Source: Oceanimonas pelagia
GTDB taxonomy: Bacteria > Pseudomonadota > Gammaproteobacteria > Enterobacterales > Aeromonadaceae
NCBI RefSeq assembly: GCF_030849025.1
Contig: NZ_CP118224.1
Location: forward strand, 232,001-296,000
Direction of reading: 5' to 3'
DNA: 64,000 bases
Shown: one piece after another, positions 17,292 through 26,753 of the stretch
How positions within the stretch are numbered: position 1 is the stretch's first letter
How the letters are laid out: every line of letters starts with the position of its first letter
Notes under the pieces: generated by a model
What the model was told of the DNA's origin: nothing
Databases searched by the model: none
Seen by the model: the letters and a program-made list of their open reading frames with translations, nothing else
Position numbers and translations under genes: made by a program

Positions 17292-17368
17292 TGGTGGCCC
17301 CTGCCCGACTTGAACGGGCGACCAATCGATTATGAGTCGACTGCTCTAACCAACTGAGCTAAGGGGCC
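17292..17368 (-). tRNA. tRNA-Ile2 (anticodon CAU, lysidine-type)
   Basis: A 77-base cloverleaf with encoded CCA. Acceptor GGCCCCT pairs with AGGGGCC; the D-arm TAGCTCAG and T-loop GTTCAAGTC are standard. The anticodon is CAT, but acceptor and stem sequences match the ileX/ileY type of tRNA-Ile rather than elongator or initiator tRNA-Met, so C34 is expected to be converted to lysidine by TilS to read AUA codons. It lies downstream of rpoD on the same strand, behind rpoD's own terminator. Confidence 0.92.
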
Positions 17369-17464
17369 AAAAGTGGGCTGATTATAGGGGAAGGGGCGGG
17401 GGCCTGTCCACCTGTGGCGGCGGCTTAGGCGTTTGATTTTTAAGCGGTTGGTGGGTGTGCAAGC

Positions 17465-17492
17465 AAAGAAAAAGGGCGCCGGAGCGCCCTTT
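17465..17492 (-). terminator. rpoD terminator
   Basis: Arms AAAGGGCGC and GCGCCCTTT with a 4-base loop, followed on the minus strand by a U-rich tract. It lies 22 bases beyond the rpoD stop and closes the macromolecular synthesis operon before the tRNA gene. Confidence 0.9.
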
Positions 17493-17514
17493 GGACCTGG
17501 TGTTGCTGCTTGGC

Positions 17515-19359
17515 TTATTCGTCGAGGAAGCTGCGCAGCACTTCGGAGCGGCTGGGGTGACGCAGCTTGCGCAGGGCCTTGGCTTCAATCTGGCGAATAC
17601 GCTCGCGGGTAACGTCGAACTGTTTGCCCACTTCCTCAAGGGTGTGGTCGGTGTTCATGTCGATACCAAAGCGCATGCGCAGCACCTTGGCTTCCCGGGC
17701 GGTCAGGCCGGCCAGTACGTCCTTGGTGGCGTTGCGCAGGCTCTCGCTGGTGGCGGAGTCCGCCGGCAGCGACAGAGTGGTGTCCTCGATAAAATCGCCC
17801 AGATGGGAGTCTTCGTCATCACCGATGGGGGTCTCCATCGAGATCGGCTCCTTGGCGATTTTCAGCACCTTGCGGATCTTGTCTTCCGGCATCGCCATGC
17901 GATGGGCCAGCTCTTCCGGGGTGGGCTCGCGGCCCATTTCCTGCAGCATCTGGCGGGAAATCCGGTTGAGCTTGTTGATGGTCTCGATCATGTGCACCGG
18001 AATCCGGATGGTGCGGGCCTGATCCGCAATGGAGCGGGTAATGGCCTGACGGATCCACCAGGTGGCATAGGTCGAGAACTTGTAGCCGCGACGGTATTCG
18101 AACTTGTCGACCGCCTTCATCAGGCCGATGTTGCCTTCCTGGATCAGATCCAGGAACTGCAGGCCGCGGTTGGTGTACTTCTTGGCAATGGAGATCACCA
18201 GACGCAGGTTGGCTTCCACCATTTCCTTCTTGGCGCGGCGGGCCTTGGCCTCACCAATGCTCATGCGGCGGTTGATGTCTTTGATCTGGGAAATGGTCAG
18301 ACCGGTTTCTTCTTCCACTACCTTGAGCTTGCCAATGGCGCGCAGCACGTCTTCGGAGACGTCCTGCAGCCGGGCAGACCAGGTCTTGCCGGCGGCCAGC
18401 TGGGCGTTGAACCAGGCCTGCTCGCTTTCGTGATGGGCAAAGGCCTGCACGAAGGTTTTCTTGGGCATCTTGCACTGCTCAACGCACAGCTTCATGATGA
18501 TGCGTTCCTGCACCCGCACCCGCTCCATCATGTCGCGCATGCTGTTCACCAGGCGGTCGAACTGCTTGGGCACCAGGCGGAACTGGCGGAACAGGTCGGC
18601 GAGGGCGGTGATCTGCTCGGCGGCTTCGTCCGAGGTACGGCCCTTGGCGGCAATGGCGTCTCTTACGGCTTCGTACTGGCTGCGCAACTGGCTGAATTTT
18701 TCACGGGCCACTTCCGGATCCGGGCCGTTGTCGGAATCGGAGTCCTCGTCTTCGTCCTCGTCTTCATCCTCGTCGTCGTCTTCGTCGTCGAGGTCCTTGT
18801 CGCTCAGCTCGGAGCCGATGTGAGTGGCGGTGGGGGCCACGTCGTCGGCTTCATCCAGATCCACAAAGCCGGAAATAATGTCACTCAGCTTGATGTCGCC
18901 GGCTTCAAAGCGGTCGAACTGATCCAGCAGATAGGTGATGGCTTCCGGGTACTCGGACACCGAGCTCTGCACCTGGTTGATGCCGTCTTCAATGCGCTTG
19001 GCGATGTCGATTTCGCCTTCGCGGGTGAGCAGCTCCACGGTGCCCATTTCGCGCATATACATGCGCACCGGGTCGGTGGTGCGGCCAATTTCGGATTCAA
19101 CAGACGCCAGTGCCTGGGCGGCGGCCTCGGCGGCGTCTTCGTCGGCGGTGGTTTCCGACATCATCAGATCATCGGCGTCGGGGGCGTTTTCCACCACCTG
19201 AATGCCCATGTCGTTGATCATCTGGATAATGTCTTCGATCTGATCGGAGTCGACAATATCCTGAGGAAGATGATCATTTACCTCGGCATAGGTCAGGTAG
19301 CCCTGTTCTTTACCTTTGGCAACGAGAAGCTTAAGCTGTGACTGCGGGGTTTGCTCCAT
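17515..19359 (-). CDS. rpoD: RNA polymerase primary sigma factor RpoD (sigma-70)
   Basis: A 614-residue primary sigma factor. Region 1.1 begins [20 protein letters not shown]; region 1.2 is [22 protein letters not shown]; the non-conserved region carries a run of Asp and Glu residues near 195-215. Region 2 contains [27 protein letters not shown] and [15 protein letters not shown], region 4 ends with the helix-turn-helix [24 protein letters not shown]. The longest frame starts 16 codons earlier, but the ATG at 19359 with GGACGAG ahead gives the family N-terminus. It is the last gene of rpsU-yqeY-dnaG-rpoD and has an extra internal promoter of its own. Confidence 0.98.
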   Translation of the reverse strand: MEQTPQSQLKLLVAKGKEQGYLTYAEVNDHLPQDIVDSDQIEDIIQMINDMGIQVVENAPDADDLMMSETTADEDAAEAAAQALASVESEIGRTTDPVRMYMREMGTVELLTREGEIDIAKRIEDGINQVQSSVSEYPEAITYLLDQFDRFEAGDIKLSDIISGFVDLDEADDVAPTATHIGSELSDKDLDDEDDDEDEDEDEDEDSDSDNGPDPEVAREKFSQLRSQYEAVRDAIAAKGRTSDEAAEQITALADLFRQFRLVPKQFDRLVNSMRDMMERVRVQERIIMKLCVEQCKMPKKTFVQAFAHHESEQAWFNAQLAAGKTWSARLQDVSEDVLRAIGKLKVVEEETGLTISQIKDINRRMSIGEAKARRAKKEMVEANLRLVISIAKKYTNRGLQFLDLIQEGNIGLMKAVDKFEYRRGYKFSTYATWWIRQAITRSIADQARTIRIPVHMIETINKLNRISRQMLQEMGREPTPEELAHRMAMPEDKIRKVLKIAKEPISMETPIGDDEDSHLGDFIEDTTLSLPADSATSESLRNATKDVLAGLTAREAKVLRMRFGIDMNTDHTLEEVGKQFDVTRERIRQIEAKALRKLRHPSRSEVLRSFLDE

Positions 19360-19431
19360 AGAACTCGTCCGGTTAGATGTTGCAAGAGGGTGTGGGTACT
19401 GGGGCACTCATTTCTGGCGCGCAAGTAGCCG

Positions 19432-19440
19432 ATTATATCA
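19432..19440 (-). promoter_or_regulatory. Extended -10 promoter upstream of rpoD
   Basis: On the minus strand TGA-TATAAT forms an extended -10 element, about 73 bases before the rpoD start, with no good -35. An inverted repeat (ACCAGT/ACTGGT, 19448-19466) covers the -35 position. This would let sigma-70 be made separately from the ribosomal operon promoter, as is known for E. coli rpoD. Confidence 0.6.
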
Positions 19441-19581
19441 AAAATCAACCAGTCTGGCTAACTGGTCCGAGCTTGCCAACACCTCGCCCTTGAGCCGAGC
19501 GTGCTGCAGCGTTCAATGGTTTCTCTTCTACCCGTGTTCGGGCCTTCACTACAATGTTGGGGCAGTTCGCCCGTTTTTCAA

Positions 19582-21360
19582 TTATAAGACCGCGCCGCCC
19601 TTGCTTTCTGTCAGCAGCAGCAGTAATTCCTGTTTTTCCGATGGCGTCAGTCCGTCGCGGCTGCGGCTTTTTTGCTGCAGCAGCTCAATGCGCCGGGCCA
19701 GATATTCATTGATGAGCACCACGAAGATGTCCTGCAGCTCCTGCTCGATATGGTCGCCGGCAAAGGCGCTTTCGGCCATGGCCAGCCGCGACAGGGCCGG
19801 CTCTGAAGGATGTCCCCGCCAATGCTCCAGCAGCTGCGCGGTATTCATGCCAGGGCGCTCGCGTACCTGGGCCAGCAGTGCCAGCAGCAGCTCCATGCCC
19901 GGCATCGACAGCTCTTCCAGCGCCGGCATTTCCGGCAGCCGGGCCGCGGCAGCCGGATATTGTAGCACAAGGGCGATGGCCCGTCGAAGCGGGGTCAGCT
20001 TGAGTTTTTGTGCCGGGCGCGCCGGTGTTTTTTCCTGGCCGTCGGCGGGCTTCAGCCGCGCAAACAGCTCCTTTACCCGGCGCTCGTTTTCCCCCCAGTT
20101 GAGCTGGCGCGACAGCCGGGTGACCAGGCCTTCCCGGGTAAAGCCCTCGGGTACCCGCATAATGGCTTCGGCGGCCTTGTGGGCCAGTTCGTGCTGGCCG
20201 GCGTCGCCGTCCATGCTGTCTTGCGCCAGGCGTTCAAACAGAAAATCGCCAAAGTCCTGGGCGTTATTCAGGAGCCGTTCAAAGGCTTGCTGGCCTTGAG
20301 TGCGCACCAGGCTGTCGGGGTCTTCGCCGTCGGGCAAAAACACAAAGCGCAGGCTGCGGCCGTCCTGCATCAGCGGCAGGGCGTTTTCCAGCGCCCGCCA
20401 GGCGGCCTCGCGGCCGGCGCGGTCGCCGTCGTAGCAGCAGATCACCTCGCGGGTGGTGCGATAGAGCAGCTGCAACTGATCGGAAGTGGTAGAGGTGCCG
20501 AGGCTGGCCACCGCATAGTCGATGCCGAACTGGGCCAGGGCCACCACGTCCATGTAGCCTTCCACCACCAGCACTCGCTCCGGGTTGCGGTGGGCCTGGC
20601 GCACTTCATACAGGCCGTACAGCTCCCGGCCCTTGTGAAACACCGGGGTCTCCGGCGAGTTCAGGTATTTGGGCGTGCCGTCGCCCAGCACCCGGCCGCC
20701 AAAGCCGATGGTGCGGCCGCGTCTGTCCCGAATGGGAAACATGATGCGATCGCGAAAGCGGTCATAAACCCGGCCGTTGTCGTTTTGCAGCAACATGCCG
20801 CCGTCGATCAGCTGACGCTCGCTGTCGCGGCTTTTTCCAAAGTGCCGTTTGACACTGTCCCATTGGTCCGGCACATAGCCGATGCCAAAGCGCTTCACCA
20901 CTTTGCCGCTTAAGCCTCGGCCCTTGAGATAGTCAATGGCTGCCGGCGCCCCGCGCAACTGCTGCTGGTAAAAGTGGCTGATGTCGTTCAGCAGACCGTA
21001 GAGATCCTGGCGCTCGGCCCGCGCCGCCGCCTGTTGCTGGGACGAGCCGCTGCCGGTGTTTTCCCGGGGCACGGTCAGGCCGTGCAGCGCCGCGAGTTCG
21101 TCGATGGCGTCGAGAAATTCCAGTCCGTCGTATTCCATCAAAAAGCCAAGGGCGGTGCCGTGGGCGCCACAGCCGAAGCAGTGATAGAACTGTTTGTCGG
21201 GACTGACCGTAAAGGACGGGCTTTTTTCGTTATGAAAGGGGCAGCAGGCCTGATAGTTCTTGCCGGCCTTTTTCAGCCGTACCCGCTGGTCGATGAGATC
21301 GACAATGTCGGTACGGGCGAGGAGATCATCAATAAATTGTTGGGGGATTCTGCCAGCCAT
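19582..21360 (-). CDS. dnaG: DNA primase DnaG
   Basis: A 592-residue primase that lays RNA primers for replication. The N-terminal CHC2 zinc site is C39/H42 (CCPFHNEKSPSF) with C61/C64 (YHCFGCGAHG). The catalytic TOPRIM domain contains VLVVEGYMDVVAL and CCYDGDRAGREAAWRAL, and the C-terminal domain that binds DnaB helicase follows. It is the third gene of the macromolecular synthesis operon, after a terminator-like hairpin that should lower its expression relative to rpsU and yqeY, and 222 bases before rpoD. Confidence 0.97.
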   Translation of the reverse strand: MAGRIPQQFIDDLLARTDIVDLIDQRVRLKKAGKNYQACCPFHNEKSPSFTVSPDKQFYHCFGCGAHGTALGFLMEYDGLEFLDAIDELAALHGLTVPRENTGSGSSQQQAAARAERQDLYGLLNDISHFYQQQLRGAPAAIDYLKGRGLSGKVVKRFGIGYVPDQWDSVKRHFGKSRDSERQLIDGGMLLQNDNGRVYDRFRDRIMFPIRDRRGRTIGFGGRVLGDGTPKYLNSPETPVFHKGRELYGLYEVRQAHRNPERVLVVEGYMDVVALAQFGIDYAVASLGTSTTSDQLQLLYRTTREVICCYDGDRAGREAAWRALENALPLMQDGRSLRFVFLPDGEDPDSLVRTQGQQAFERLLNNAQDFGDFLFERLAQDSMDGDAGQHELAHKAAEAIMRVPEGFTREGLVTRLSRQLNWGENERRVKELFARLKPADGQEKTPARPAQKLKLTPLRRAIALVLQYPAAAARLPEMPALEELSMPGMELLLALLAQVRERPGMNTAQLLEHWRGHPSEPALSRLAMAESAFAGDHIEQELQDIFVVLINEYLARRIELLQQKSRSRDGLTPSEKQELLLLLTESKGGAVL

Positions 21361-21370
21361 GATTCACCGT

Positions 21371-21410
21371 AAAGCAAAAAACAAAGCCGTGCATTCTCGC
21401 GAAGCACGGC
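21371..21410 (-). terminator. Internal attenuating terminator between yqeY and dnaG
   Basis: GCCGTGC and GCACGGC arms around an 11-base loop, followed on the minus strand by a U-rich tract. E. coli has a partial terminator between rpsU and dnaG; this hairpin occupies the same functional place with yqeY moved upstream of it. Confidence 0.7.
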
Positions 21411-21434
21411 CCGTTGGCAGCTCAGCGGCGGTTA

Positions 21435-21878
21435 TCAGGCCAGTTTGGCCTTGATGGTGGCGCTGACCTTGCCCATGTCTGCACGGCCCTGGATCTGCGG
21501 CTTGAGCGCCGTCATCACCTTGCCCATGTCCTGCATGCCGGTGGCGCCGGTGTCGGCGATGGCCTGCGTGAGCAAAGTGTCCAGCTCGTCTTCGGTCAGG
21601 GGTTGCGGCAGGAATTCCTGCAGCACCGCAATTTCCTGGCGTTCACCGTCGGCCAGTTCCTGACGACCGGCCTGTTCGAACTGGCTGGCGGCATCCTTGC
21701 GCTGTTTCACCATTTTGGTGATCACCGCGATGATGCCGTCATCGTCCAGGGTTTCGCGGCTGTCGATCTCTTTTTGCTTGATCTCGGCCATCAGCATGCG
21801 CAGGGTGCCCAGGCGTGCCTTGTCTTTGGCGCGCATGGCATCTTTCTGCTGGGCTGACAGCTGGTCTTTCAAAGACAT
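21435..21878 (-). CDS. GatB/YqeY domain protein
   Basis: A 147-residue YqeY-family protein: MSLKDQLSAQQKDAMRAKDKARLGTLRMLMAEIKQKEID is the typical helical N-terminus, and the C-terminal helical domain resembles the tail of GatB (tRNA-dependent amidotransferase). The family may act on charged tRNA, but no activity is established. It is inserted between rpsU and dnaG, 15 bases after rpsU, an arrangement common outside the Enterobacteriaceae. Confidence 0.92.
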   Translation of the reverse strand: MSLKDQLSAQQKDAMRAKDKARLGTLRMLMAEIKQKEIDSRETLDDDGIIAVITKMVKQRKDAASQFEQAGRQELADGERQEIAVLQEFLPQPLTEDELDTLLTQAIADTGATGMQDMGKVMTALKPQIQGRADMGKVSATIKAKLA

Positions 21879-21893
21879 GAGATCAACAACGCC

Positions 21894-22220
<327 letters not shown>

Positions 22221-22283
22221 TTAAAAAAGCGCGGGCAGGGTAACATGACTGCCTATTTTTCGACAGCGTTATTCATTATACCC

Positions 22284-23306
22284 ATGCGTGTACTAGGCAT
22301 CGAAACTTCCTGCGATGAAACCGGCATCGCCATCTATGACGACCGGCTCGGTATTCTCTCTCATCAGCTTTACAGCCAGGTCAAACTTCATGCGGACTAC
22401 GGCGGCGTGGTGCCCGAGCTGGCCAGCCGGGATCACATTCGCAAGACGATTCCGCTGATCGAAGCGGCGCTGGCGGAGGCCGGTTGCGGCAAGGACGACA
22501 TCGACGGCGTGGCCTACACCGCCGGCCCCGGGCTGATGGGTGCGTTGCTGGTGGGAGCCACCATAGGTCGCAGCCTGGCCTTTGCCTGGGGCAAGCCGGC
22601 GGTGGCGGTGCACCATATGGAAGGGCACCTGCTGGCGCCCATGCTGGAAGAGCGCATGCCGGCCTTTCCCTTTGTGGCGCTGCTGGTGTCCGGCGGCCAC
22701 ACCCTGCTGGTGCGGGTGGACGGCATCGGCCGCTATGAGATCCTCGGCGAGTCCATCGACGATGCCGCCGGCGAGGCCTTTGACAAAACCGCCAAGCTGA
22801 TGGGGCTCGACTACCCGGGCGGTCCGCGCCTGGCGAAGCTGGCGGAGCGGGGCGTGTCCGGCCGCTTCAAATTCCCCCGGCCCATGACCGACAGACCCGG
22901 GCTGGACTTCAGTTTCTCCGGGCTTAAAACCGCCACCGCCACCACCATTGCCGCCGAAGGCGACGACGACCAGACCCGGGCCGATATTGCCCACGCCTTT
23001 CAGCAGGCGGTGGTCGATACCCTGGCCATCAAGTGCAAACGGGCGCTGGAACAGACCGGACTCAACCGGCTGGTGGTGGCCGGCGGCGTCAGCGCCAATG
23101 TGTCGCTGCGGAAGCAGCTGGAAGCGTTAATGAAAGGGCTGAGCGGTGAGGTGTTTTATCCGCGCAATGAATACTGCACCGACAATGGCGCCATGATCGC
23201 TTTTGCCGGTCTGCAACGGCTCAGGGCCGGTCAGATCGAGCCGCTGCTGGTTCGTGCCCGGCCACGCTGGCCGCTGGATGAGCTACCGCCCGTCGGTGAG
23301 GGGTAA
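22284..23306 (+). CDS. tsaD: tRNA t6A threonylcarbamoyltransferase TsaD
   Basis: A 340-residue enzyme that transfers threonylcarbamoyl to A37 of ANN-decoding tRNAs, working with TsaB, TsaC and Tsa[21 protein letters not shown] is the family N-terminus, fixing the start at 22284 although the frame is open 13 codons earlier. The metal-binding HMEGH motif and ATPase segments VSGGHTLLV and [13 protein letters not shown] are present. The last two codons and the TAA stop are embedded in heptamer repeats shared with the convergent plsY end. No Shine-Dalgarno sequence is visible. Confidence 0.97.
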   Translation: MRVLGIETSCDETGIAIYDDRLGILSHQLYSQVKLHADYGGVVPELASRDHIRKTIPLIEAALAEAGCGKDDIDGVAYTAGPGLMGALLVGATIGRSLAFAWGKPAVAVHHMEGHLLAPMLEERMPAFPFVALLVSGGHTLLVRVDGIGRYEILGESIDDAAGEAFDKTAKLMGLDYPGGPRLAKLAERGVSGRFKFPRPMTDRPGLDFSFSGLKTATATTIAAEGDDDQTRADIAHAFQQAVVDTLAIKCKRALEQTGLNRLVVAGGVSANVSLRKQLEALMKGLSGEVFYPRNEYCTDNGAMIAFAGLQRLRAGQIEPLLVRARPRWPLDELPPVGEG

Positions 23307-23369
23307 GGAGTGAGGGGGGAGGTGAGAGGCGCGTGGTGGACTCCTCACCCTTCACCCCTCACTCCTCTC
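23296..23369. repeat. Facing heptamer arrays at the tsaD/plsY 3' ends
   Basis: Left array 23296-23330: five consecutive 7-base units of the GTGAGGG/GTAAGGA type on the plus strand. Right array 23342-23369: four units of the same type on the minus strand, in exact 7-base register. Together they form an imperfect inverted repeat with an 11-base centre. The tsaD stop (TAA, 23304-23306) and the plsY stop (TGA on the minus strand, 23359-23361) both lie inside units, so each gene ends within its own array. Confidence 0.85.
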
Positions 23370-23967
23370 GGTTGCGTTTCAACCGGTTGAGGATGGGCGT
23401 TTCCTCGTTGTGATACAGCCGGCTGATGTTGCGGTGGTGGCGAATAATAATAAGGCAGGACAACAGCGCCACCGCCAGGGTGTATTCGGGCTTGATAAAG
23501 TACACGAACAGGGGCGCGAACAGAGCGGTGATCAGCGACGCCAGCGACGAATAGCCGAACAGCCCCAGGCTGACCAGCCAGGTGAGCAGCAGCAGGCCGG
23601 CCATGTCCATGCCCAGGGGCAGCAGGGCACCCAGCGCCGTGGCCACGCCCTTGCCGCCGCGAAAGTGAAAGAACAACGGAAACATGTGCCCCAGGCAGGC
23701 GGCCATGGCGATAAAGGCCAGATAAAGCGGGCTGATATCCAGAAACCAGCCCAGATACACGGGCAGGGTGCCCTTGAGAATATCAAGCAGCAGCACCCAC
23801 ACCGCCGCGCTGCGGTTGCCGGTGCGCAGCACATTGGTGGCGCCGGGGTTGCCGGAGCCATGGGTTCGGGGGTCGGGCAGGCGGTACAGACGCGAGATCA
23901 GCACGGCGCTGGACACCGAGCCTCCCAGATAAGCCAGTATGATCATGAACAGCGTTAGGGCGGTCAT
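23359..23967 (-). CDS. plsY: Acyl-phosphate:glycerol-3-phosphate acyltransferase PlsY
   Basis: A 202-residue inner-membrane enzyme that acylates glycerol-3-phosphate from acyl-phosphate, the first step of phospholipid synthesis. Family motifs are [12 protein letters not shown] (37-48), [18 protein letters not shown] and the terminal [21 protein letters not shown]. About five membrane helices. The C-terminal codons NREE and the stop are made by the heptamer repeat. Divergent from folB, as in many gammaproteobacteria. Confidence 0.96.
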   Translation of the reverse strand: MTALTLFMIILAYLGGSVSSAVLISRLYRLPDPRTHGSGNPGATNVLRTGNRSAAVWVLLLDILKGTLPVYLGWFLDISPLYLAFIAMAACLGHMFPLFFHFRGGKGVATALGALLPLGMDMAGLLLLTWLVSLGLFGYSSLASLITALFAPLFVYFIKPEYTLAVALLSCLIIIRHHRNISRLYHNEETPILNRLKRNREE

Positions 23968-24070
23968 CTCGCGGTTTATACCCCGGGTTCAATCCGTTAT
24001 GATTGCGCGCTGATATGGCCTCACGGCCTGCTCGCCAAAGACCGCCCCAGCTTAACAGAAGACGAAGACG

Positions 24071-24439
24071 ATGGATAAAGTGTTTGTGCAAGGCCTTGAG
24101 GTGCTGACCACCATAGGCGTTTACGAGTGGGAAAAAGGTATTCGCCAGAAGATCCGGTTCGATCTGGAAATGGGTTACGACAACCGGCCGGCGGCGGCGG
24201 GGGACGACATTGGCTGCGCCCTGGATTACGCCACTCTGTCGCAGAAGGTCACCACCTATGCCGAGCAGAACCATGTGGAGCTGGTGGAAACCATGGCCGA
24301 GCACATCGCGCGACTGATCCTGACCGAGTTTCCGGTGCTGTCGGTCAAGGTGCGGCTCACCAAGCCCGCCGCCGTGCCCAATGCCGCCGGGGTGGGAGTG
24401 GAAATCGAGCGGTTCGCCAGCCGCAATCTTCAGGGTTAA
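24071..24439 (+). CDS. folB: Dihydroneopterin aldolase FolB
   Basis: A 122-residue folate-pathway enzyme converting 7,8-dihydroneopterin to 6-hydroxymethyl-dihydropterin and glycolaldehyde. It has the family features: IGVYEWEKGIRQKIRFDLEM near the start, CALDYATLSQKV, the catalytic E in LVETMAEHIA and K in VRLTKPAAVPNA. Divergent from plsY, followed 63 bases later by uppP on the same strand. Confidence 0.96.
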   Translation: MDKVFVQGLEVLTTIGVYEWEKGIRQKIRFDLEMGYDNRPAAAGDDIGCALDYATLSQKVTTYAEQNHVELVETMAEHIARLILTEFPVLSVKVRLTKPAAVPNAAGVGVEIERFASRNLQG

Positions 24440-24502
24440 CGTCATTCCCTTGTCATTGAGCGCGGTTATACTGAGTTCATCCTTACTTAAGAGAACGGCC
24501 TC

Positions 24503-25303
24503 ATGGAAGTTCATGCCATTCTGCTGGCCCTCATTCAGGGCCTGACCGAGTTTCTTCCCGTTTCCAGCTCAGCCCATCTGGTGTTGCCCTCCGTGTTGCT
24601 GGGCTGGCCCGATCAGGGCATGGCCTTTGATGTGGCCGTGCATCTGGGCAGCCTGCTGGCGGTGCTGTTCTATTTTCGGCGCGAGGTGGTGACCCTGGCG
24701 CTGAGCTGGTGGGTTTCGCTGCGCGGGGGCGGCCACAGTGCCGAGTCGAAACTGGCCTGGGGCATCATACTGGCCACCGTGCCCGCCTGTGTGGCGGGCT
24801 TGTTGCTGGGGGATGTGATTGGCGTCTACCTGCGCTCGGGCTGGGTCATAGCCACCGCCACCATCGTCTTTGGCCTGCTGCTGTGGTGGGCCGACCGCAT
24901 GGCCCGCCAGTGCAAGAATGAATACCAGGCCGGCTGGCGCGGCGCCCTGCTTCTGGGCTGTGCCCAGGCACTGGCGCTGATCCCCGGCACCTCCCGCAGC
25001 GGCATTACCCTCACCGCCGGCCTGATGCTGGGGCTGACCCGGCAGGCGGCGGCGCGGTTTTCCTTTCTGATGTCGATTCCGGTGATCCTGCTGGCGGGCA
25101 GCCATCAGGCCAGCGGCCTGGTGGGCAGCGGCGCCGTCATGCCCTGGCCGGCGGTCTCTCTGGGGGTGCTGGTGTCGTTCGCCAGCGCCCTGGCCTGCAT
25201 TCATCTGTTCCTGAGCCTGCTCAACCGCCTGGGGGTACTGCCCTTTGTGCTGTACCGGCTGGCCCTGGGCGCGGTATTGATTGGCGTGCTGAGTCAGGCC
25301 TGA
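24503..25303 (+). CDS. uppP: Undecaprenyl-diphosphate phosphatase UppP (BacA)
   Basis: A 266-residue membrane phosphatase that recycles undecaprenyl diphosphate for cell-wall synthesis; overexpression gives bacitracin tolerance in other bacteria. The catalytic (E/Q)-rich region [18 protein letters not shown] (13-30) and PGTSRSGIT segment (about 161-169) are both present, with 7-8 hydrophobic segments. Its last 10 bases overlap the convergent cca gene. Confidence 0.96.
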   Translation: MEVHAILLALIQGLTEFLPVSSSAHLVLPSVLLGWPDQGMAFDVAVHLGSLLAVLFYFRREVVTLALSWWVSLRGGGHSAESKLAWGIILATVPACVAGLLLGDVIGVYLRSGWVIATATIVFGLLLWWADRMARQCKNEYQAGWRGALLLGCAQALALIPGTSRSGITLTAGLMLGLTRQAAARFSFLMSIPVILLAGSHQASGLVGSGAVMPWPAVSLGVLVSFASALACIHLFLSLLNRLGVLPFVLYRLALGAVLIGVLSQA

Positions 25304-26523
25304 AGCAACTGCACCAGCCGCGCCAGCCTTGCCTCACGGATGGCCTCGCCAATGGCGGGGCCTTTCAGCCCCCGAGCCACAAAGGGCCGGGCGGTAATTT
25401 GCTTCAGCTCCTGCAGCCATCGCCATAACCGTTCCCGCTGGGGATAGGGGCGTTGTTCAAAGCCGGTGCGGCCCTGCAGATCGGCCTGAGCGCACAGCAA
25501 CAATTCGGCAAAGCGATCCGGTTTGCGCCAGGCGTCGGTATGATCCAGCAGCTCCAGCACCGTGTGCGCCTGCTGCGGCGCCGGCTCGGCCAGCCGGTGC
25601 AGGCAGATATGCCAGCGGCTCATCAACACTGCCAGTTCTCTGTGCTCGGTGGGCACCTTCAGCCGTTCACTCAACGTCCGAATAGGCGCAATGCCCAGCT
25701 CGCCGTGGTGGTGGTGGCTGGGCCAGTGTTCGGGCGGCGTGAGTGCCTTGCCCAGATCGTGGCACAGGGCGGCAAAGCGGCAGGGCAGGCTGGCGCCCAG
25801 CTCGGCGGTACGTTTGAGCACCATCATGGTGTGCAGGCCGGTGTCGATCTCCGGGTGCCAGTCCCTGGGACCGGGCACACCGAACAGGGCGTTCACTTCC
25901 GGAAACAGCACCGCCAGGGCGCCGCAGTCGCGCAGCACCTCAAAAAATACCTGGGGGTTGTCACAGGCCAGGGCCTTTTCGGTTTCCTTCCATACCCGCT
26001 CGGGGGTGAGAGCGGTGAGCTCGCCGCCGGCGGCCATGTTCTGCATCAGGGCTTGCGTTTCCCGGGCAAGAGTAAAACCCAGGTGGTGAAAGCGGGCGGC
26101 GAAGCGTGCCACCCGCAGCACCCGCAGCGGATCTTCGGTAAAGGCGCCGGACACATGACGCAGCACCCGGGCCTGAATATCGGCCACACCGCCGTAGGGG
26201 TCGATCAGTTCGCCGGTTTCACTCCGGGCAATGGCATTGATGGTGAGGTCCCGCCGGCGCAGATCTTCTTCCAGGGTCACGTCGGGGCCGAAGTCGCAGA
26301 TAAAGCCGGTGTAACCGCTGCCGGCCTTGCGCTCGGTGCGGGCGAGGGCGTATTCCTCCTTGCTGTGGGGGTGCAGAAACACCGGAAAGTCCCTGCCTAC
26401 CTGGGTATAGCCGAGGTCGAGCAGCTGCTTCGGCGTGGCGCCCACCACCATGTAGTCCCGCTCTGTTACCCTCAGGCCCAGCAGCTCGTCTCTGACCGCG
26501 CCCCCCACCAGATAGATTTTCAA
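25294..26523 (-). CDS. cca: CCA tRNA nucleotidyltransferase (multifunctional)
   Basis: A 409-residue class II enzyme that adds or repairs the 3' CCA of tRNAs. The nucleotidyltransferase head has [16 protein letters not shown], then the metal-binding acidic pair in RDYMVVGA and [13 protein letters not shown]-terminal HD domain ([16 protein letters not shown]) is the phosphatase/phosphodiesterase part typical of the gammaproteobacterial form. The encoded CCA in the tRNA gene of this window suggests its main job is repair. Convergent 10-base overlap with uppP. Confidence 0.96.
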   Translation of the reverse strand: MKIYLVGGAVRDELLGLRVTERDYMVVGATPKQLLDLGYTQVGRDFPVFLHPHSKEEYALARTERKAGSGYTGFICDFGPDVTLEEDLRRRDLTINAIARSETGELIDPYGGVADIQARVLRHVSGAFTEDPLRVLRVARFAARFHHLGFTLARETQALMQNMAAGGELTALTPERVWKETEKALACDNPQVFFEVLRDCGALAVLFPEVNALFGVPGPRDWHPEIDTGLHTMMVLKRTAELGASLPCRFAALCHDLGKALTPPEHWPSHHHHGELGIAPIRTLSERLKVPTEHRELAVLMSRWHICLHRLAEPAPQQAHTVLELLDHTDAWRKPDRFAELLLCAQADLQGRTGFEQRPYPQRERLWRWLQELKQITARPFVARGLKGPAIGEAIREARLARLVQLLQA

Positions 26524-26571
26524 CGCCGCACTCCCACATGCAAAACCGCCATTATAACGGCTGAATATGAA

Positions 26572-26591
26572 AAAGGCGCTGCAGCGCCTTT
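26572..26591 (-). terminator. Palindromic hairpin upstream of cca, downstream of putA
   Basis: A perfect 20-base palindrome of AAAGGCGCTG and its complement, with a U-rich tract on the minus strand. It is 160 bases beyond the putA stop and 49 bases before the cca start, so it would end putA transcription after the REP pair. Confidence 0.65.
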
Positions 26592-26640
26592 GAGAATTAT
26601 TTTCATTATTTTACTTGGCGAAAATGTCATTTTCATGTGG

Positions 26641-26669
26641 TCATTCCGGCCCGCGAGCCGGAATCCATT
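26641..26669. repeat. REP-like palindrome, copy 2
   Basis: ATTCCGGC and GCCGGAAT arms with a 6-base loop, flanked by TC and CCATT. It is the reverse-oriented relative of the copy at 12329-12356. Confidence 0.75.
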
Positions 26670-26690
26670 CAGCAGGCGCCGGTGCACCCG

Positions 26691-26720
26691 TGATGAACTC
26701 CGGCCCGTGCCGGAGTGACG
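26691..26720. repeat. REP-like palindrome, copy 3 (variant)
   Basis: ACTCCGGC and GCCGGAGT arms with a CCGT loop, followed by GACGAG. It differs from copy 2 by compensating changes in both arms (T to C on one side, A to G on the other), which argues that the hairpin is conserved. Confidence 0.7.
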
Positions 26721-26753
26721 AGTGCAGCATTGGTTTTGCCCGCTTTCAGCCTT

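Noticed and set aside
17292-17368. tRNA-Met, suggested by the CAT anticodon
   Set aside because: The acceptor stem GGCCCCT/AGGGGCC and the body match the tRNA-Ile2 type that is modified with lysidine, not elongator or initiator tRNA-Met.
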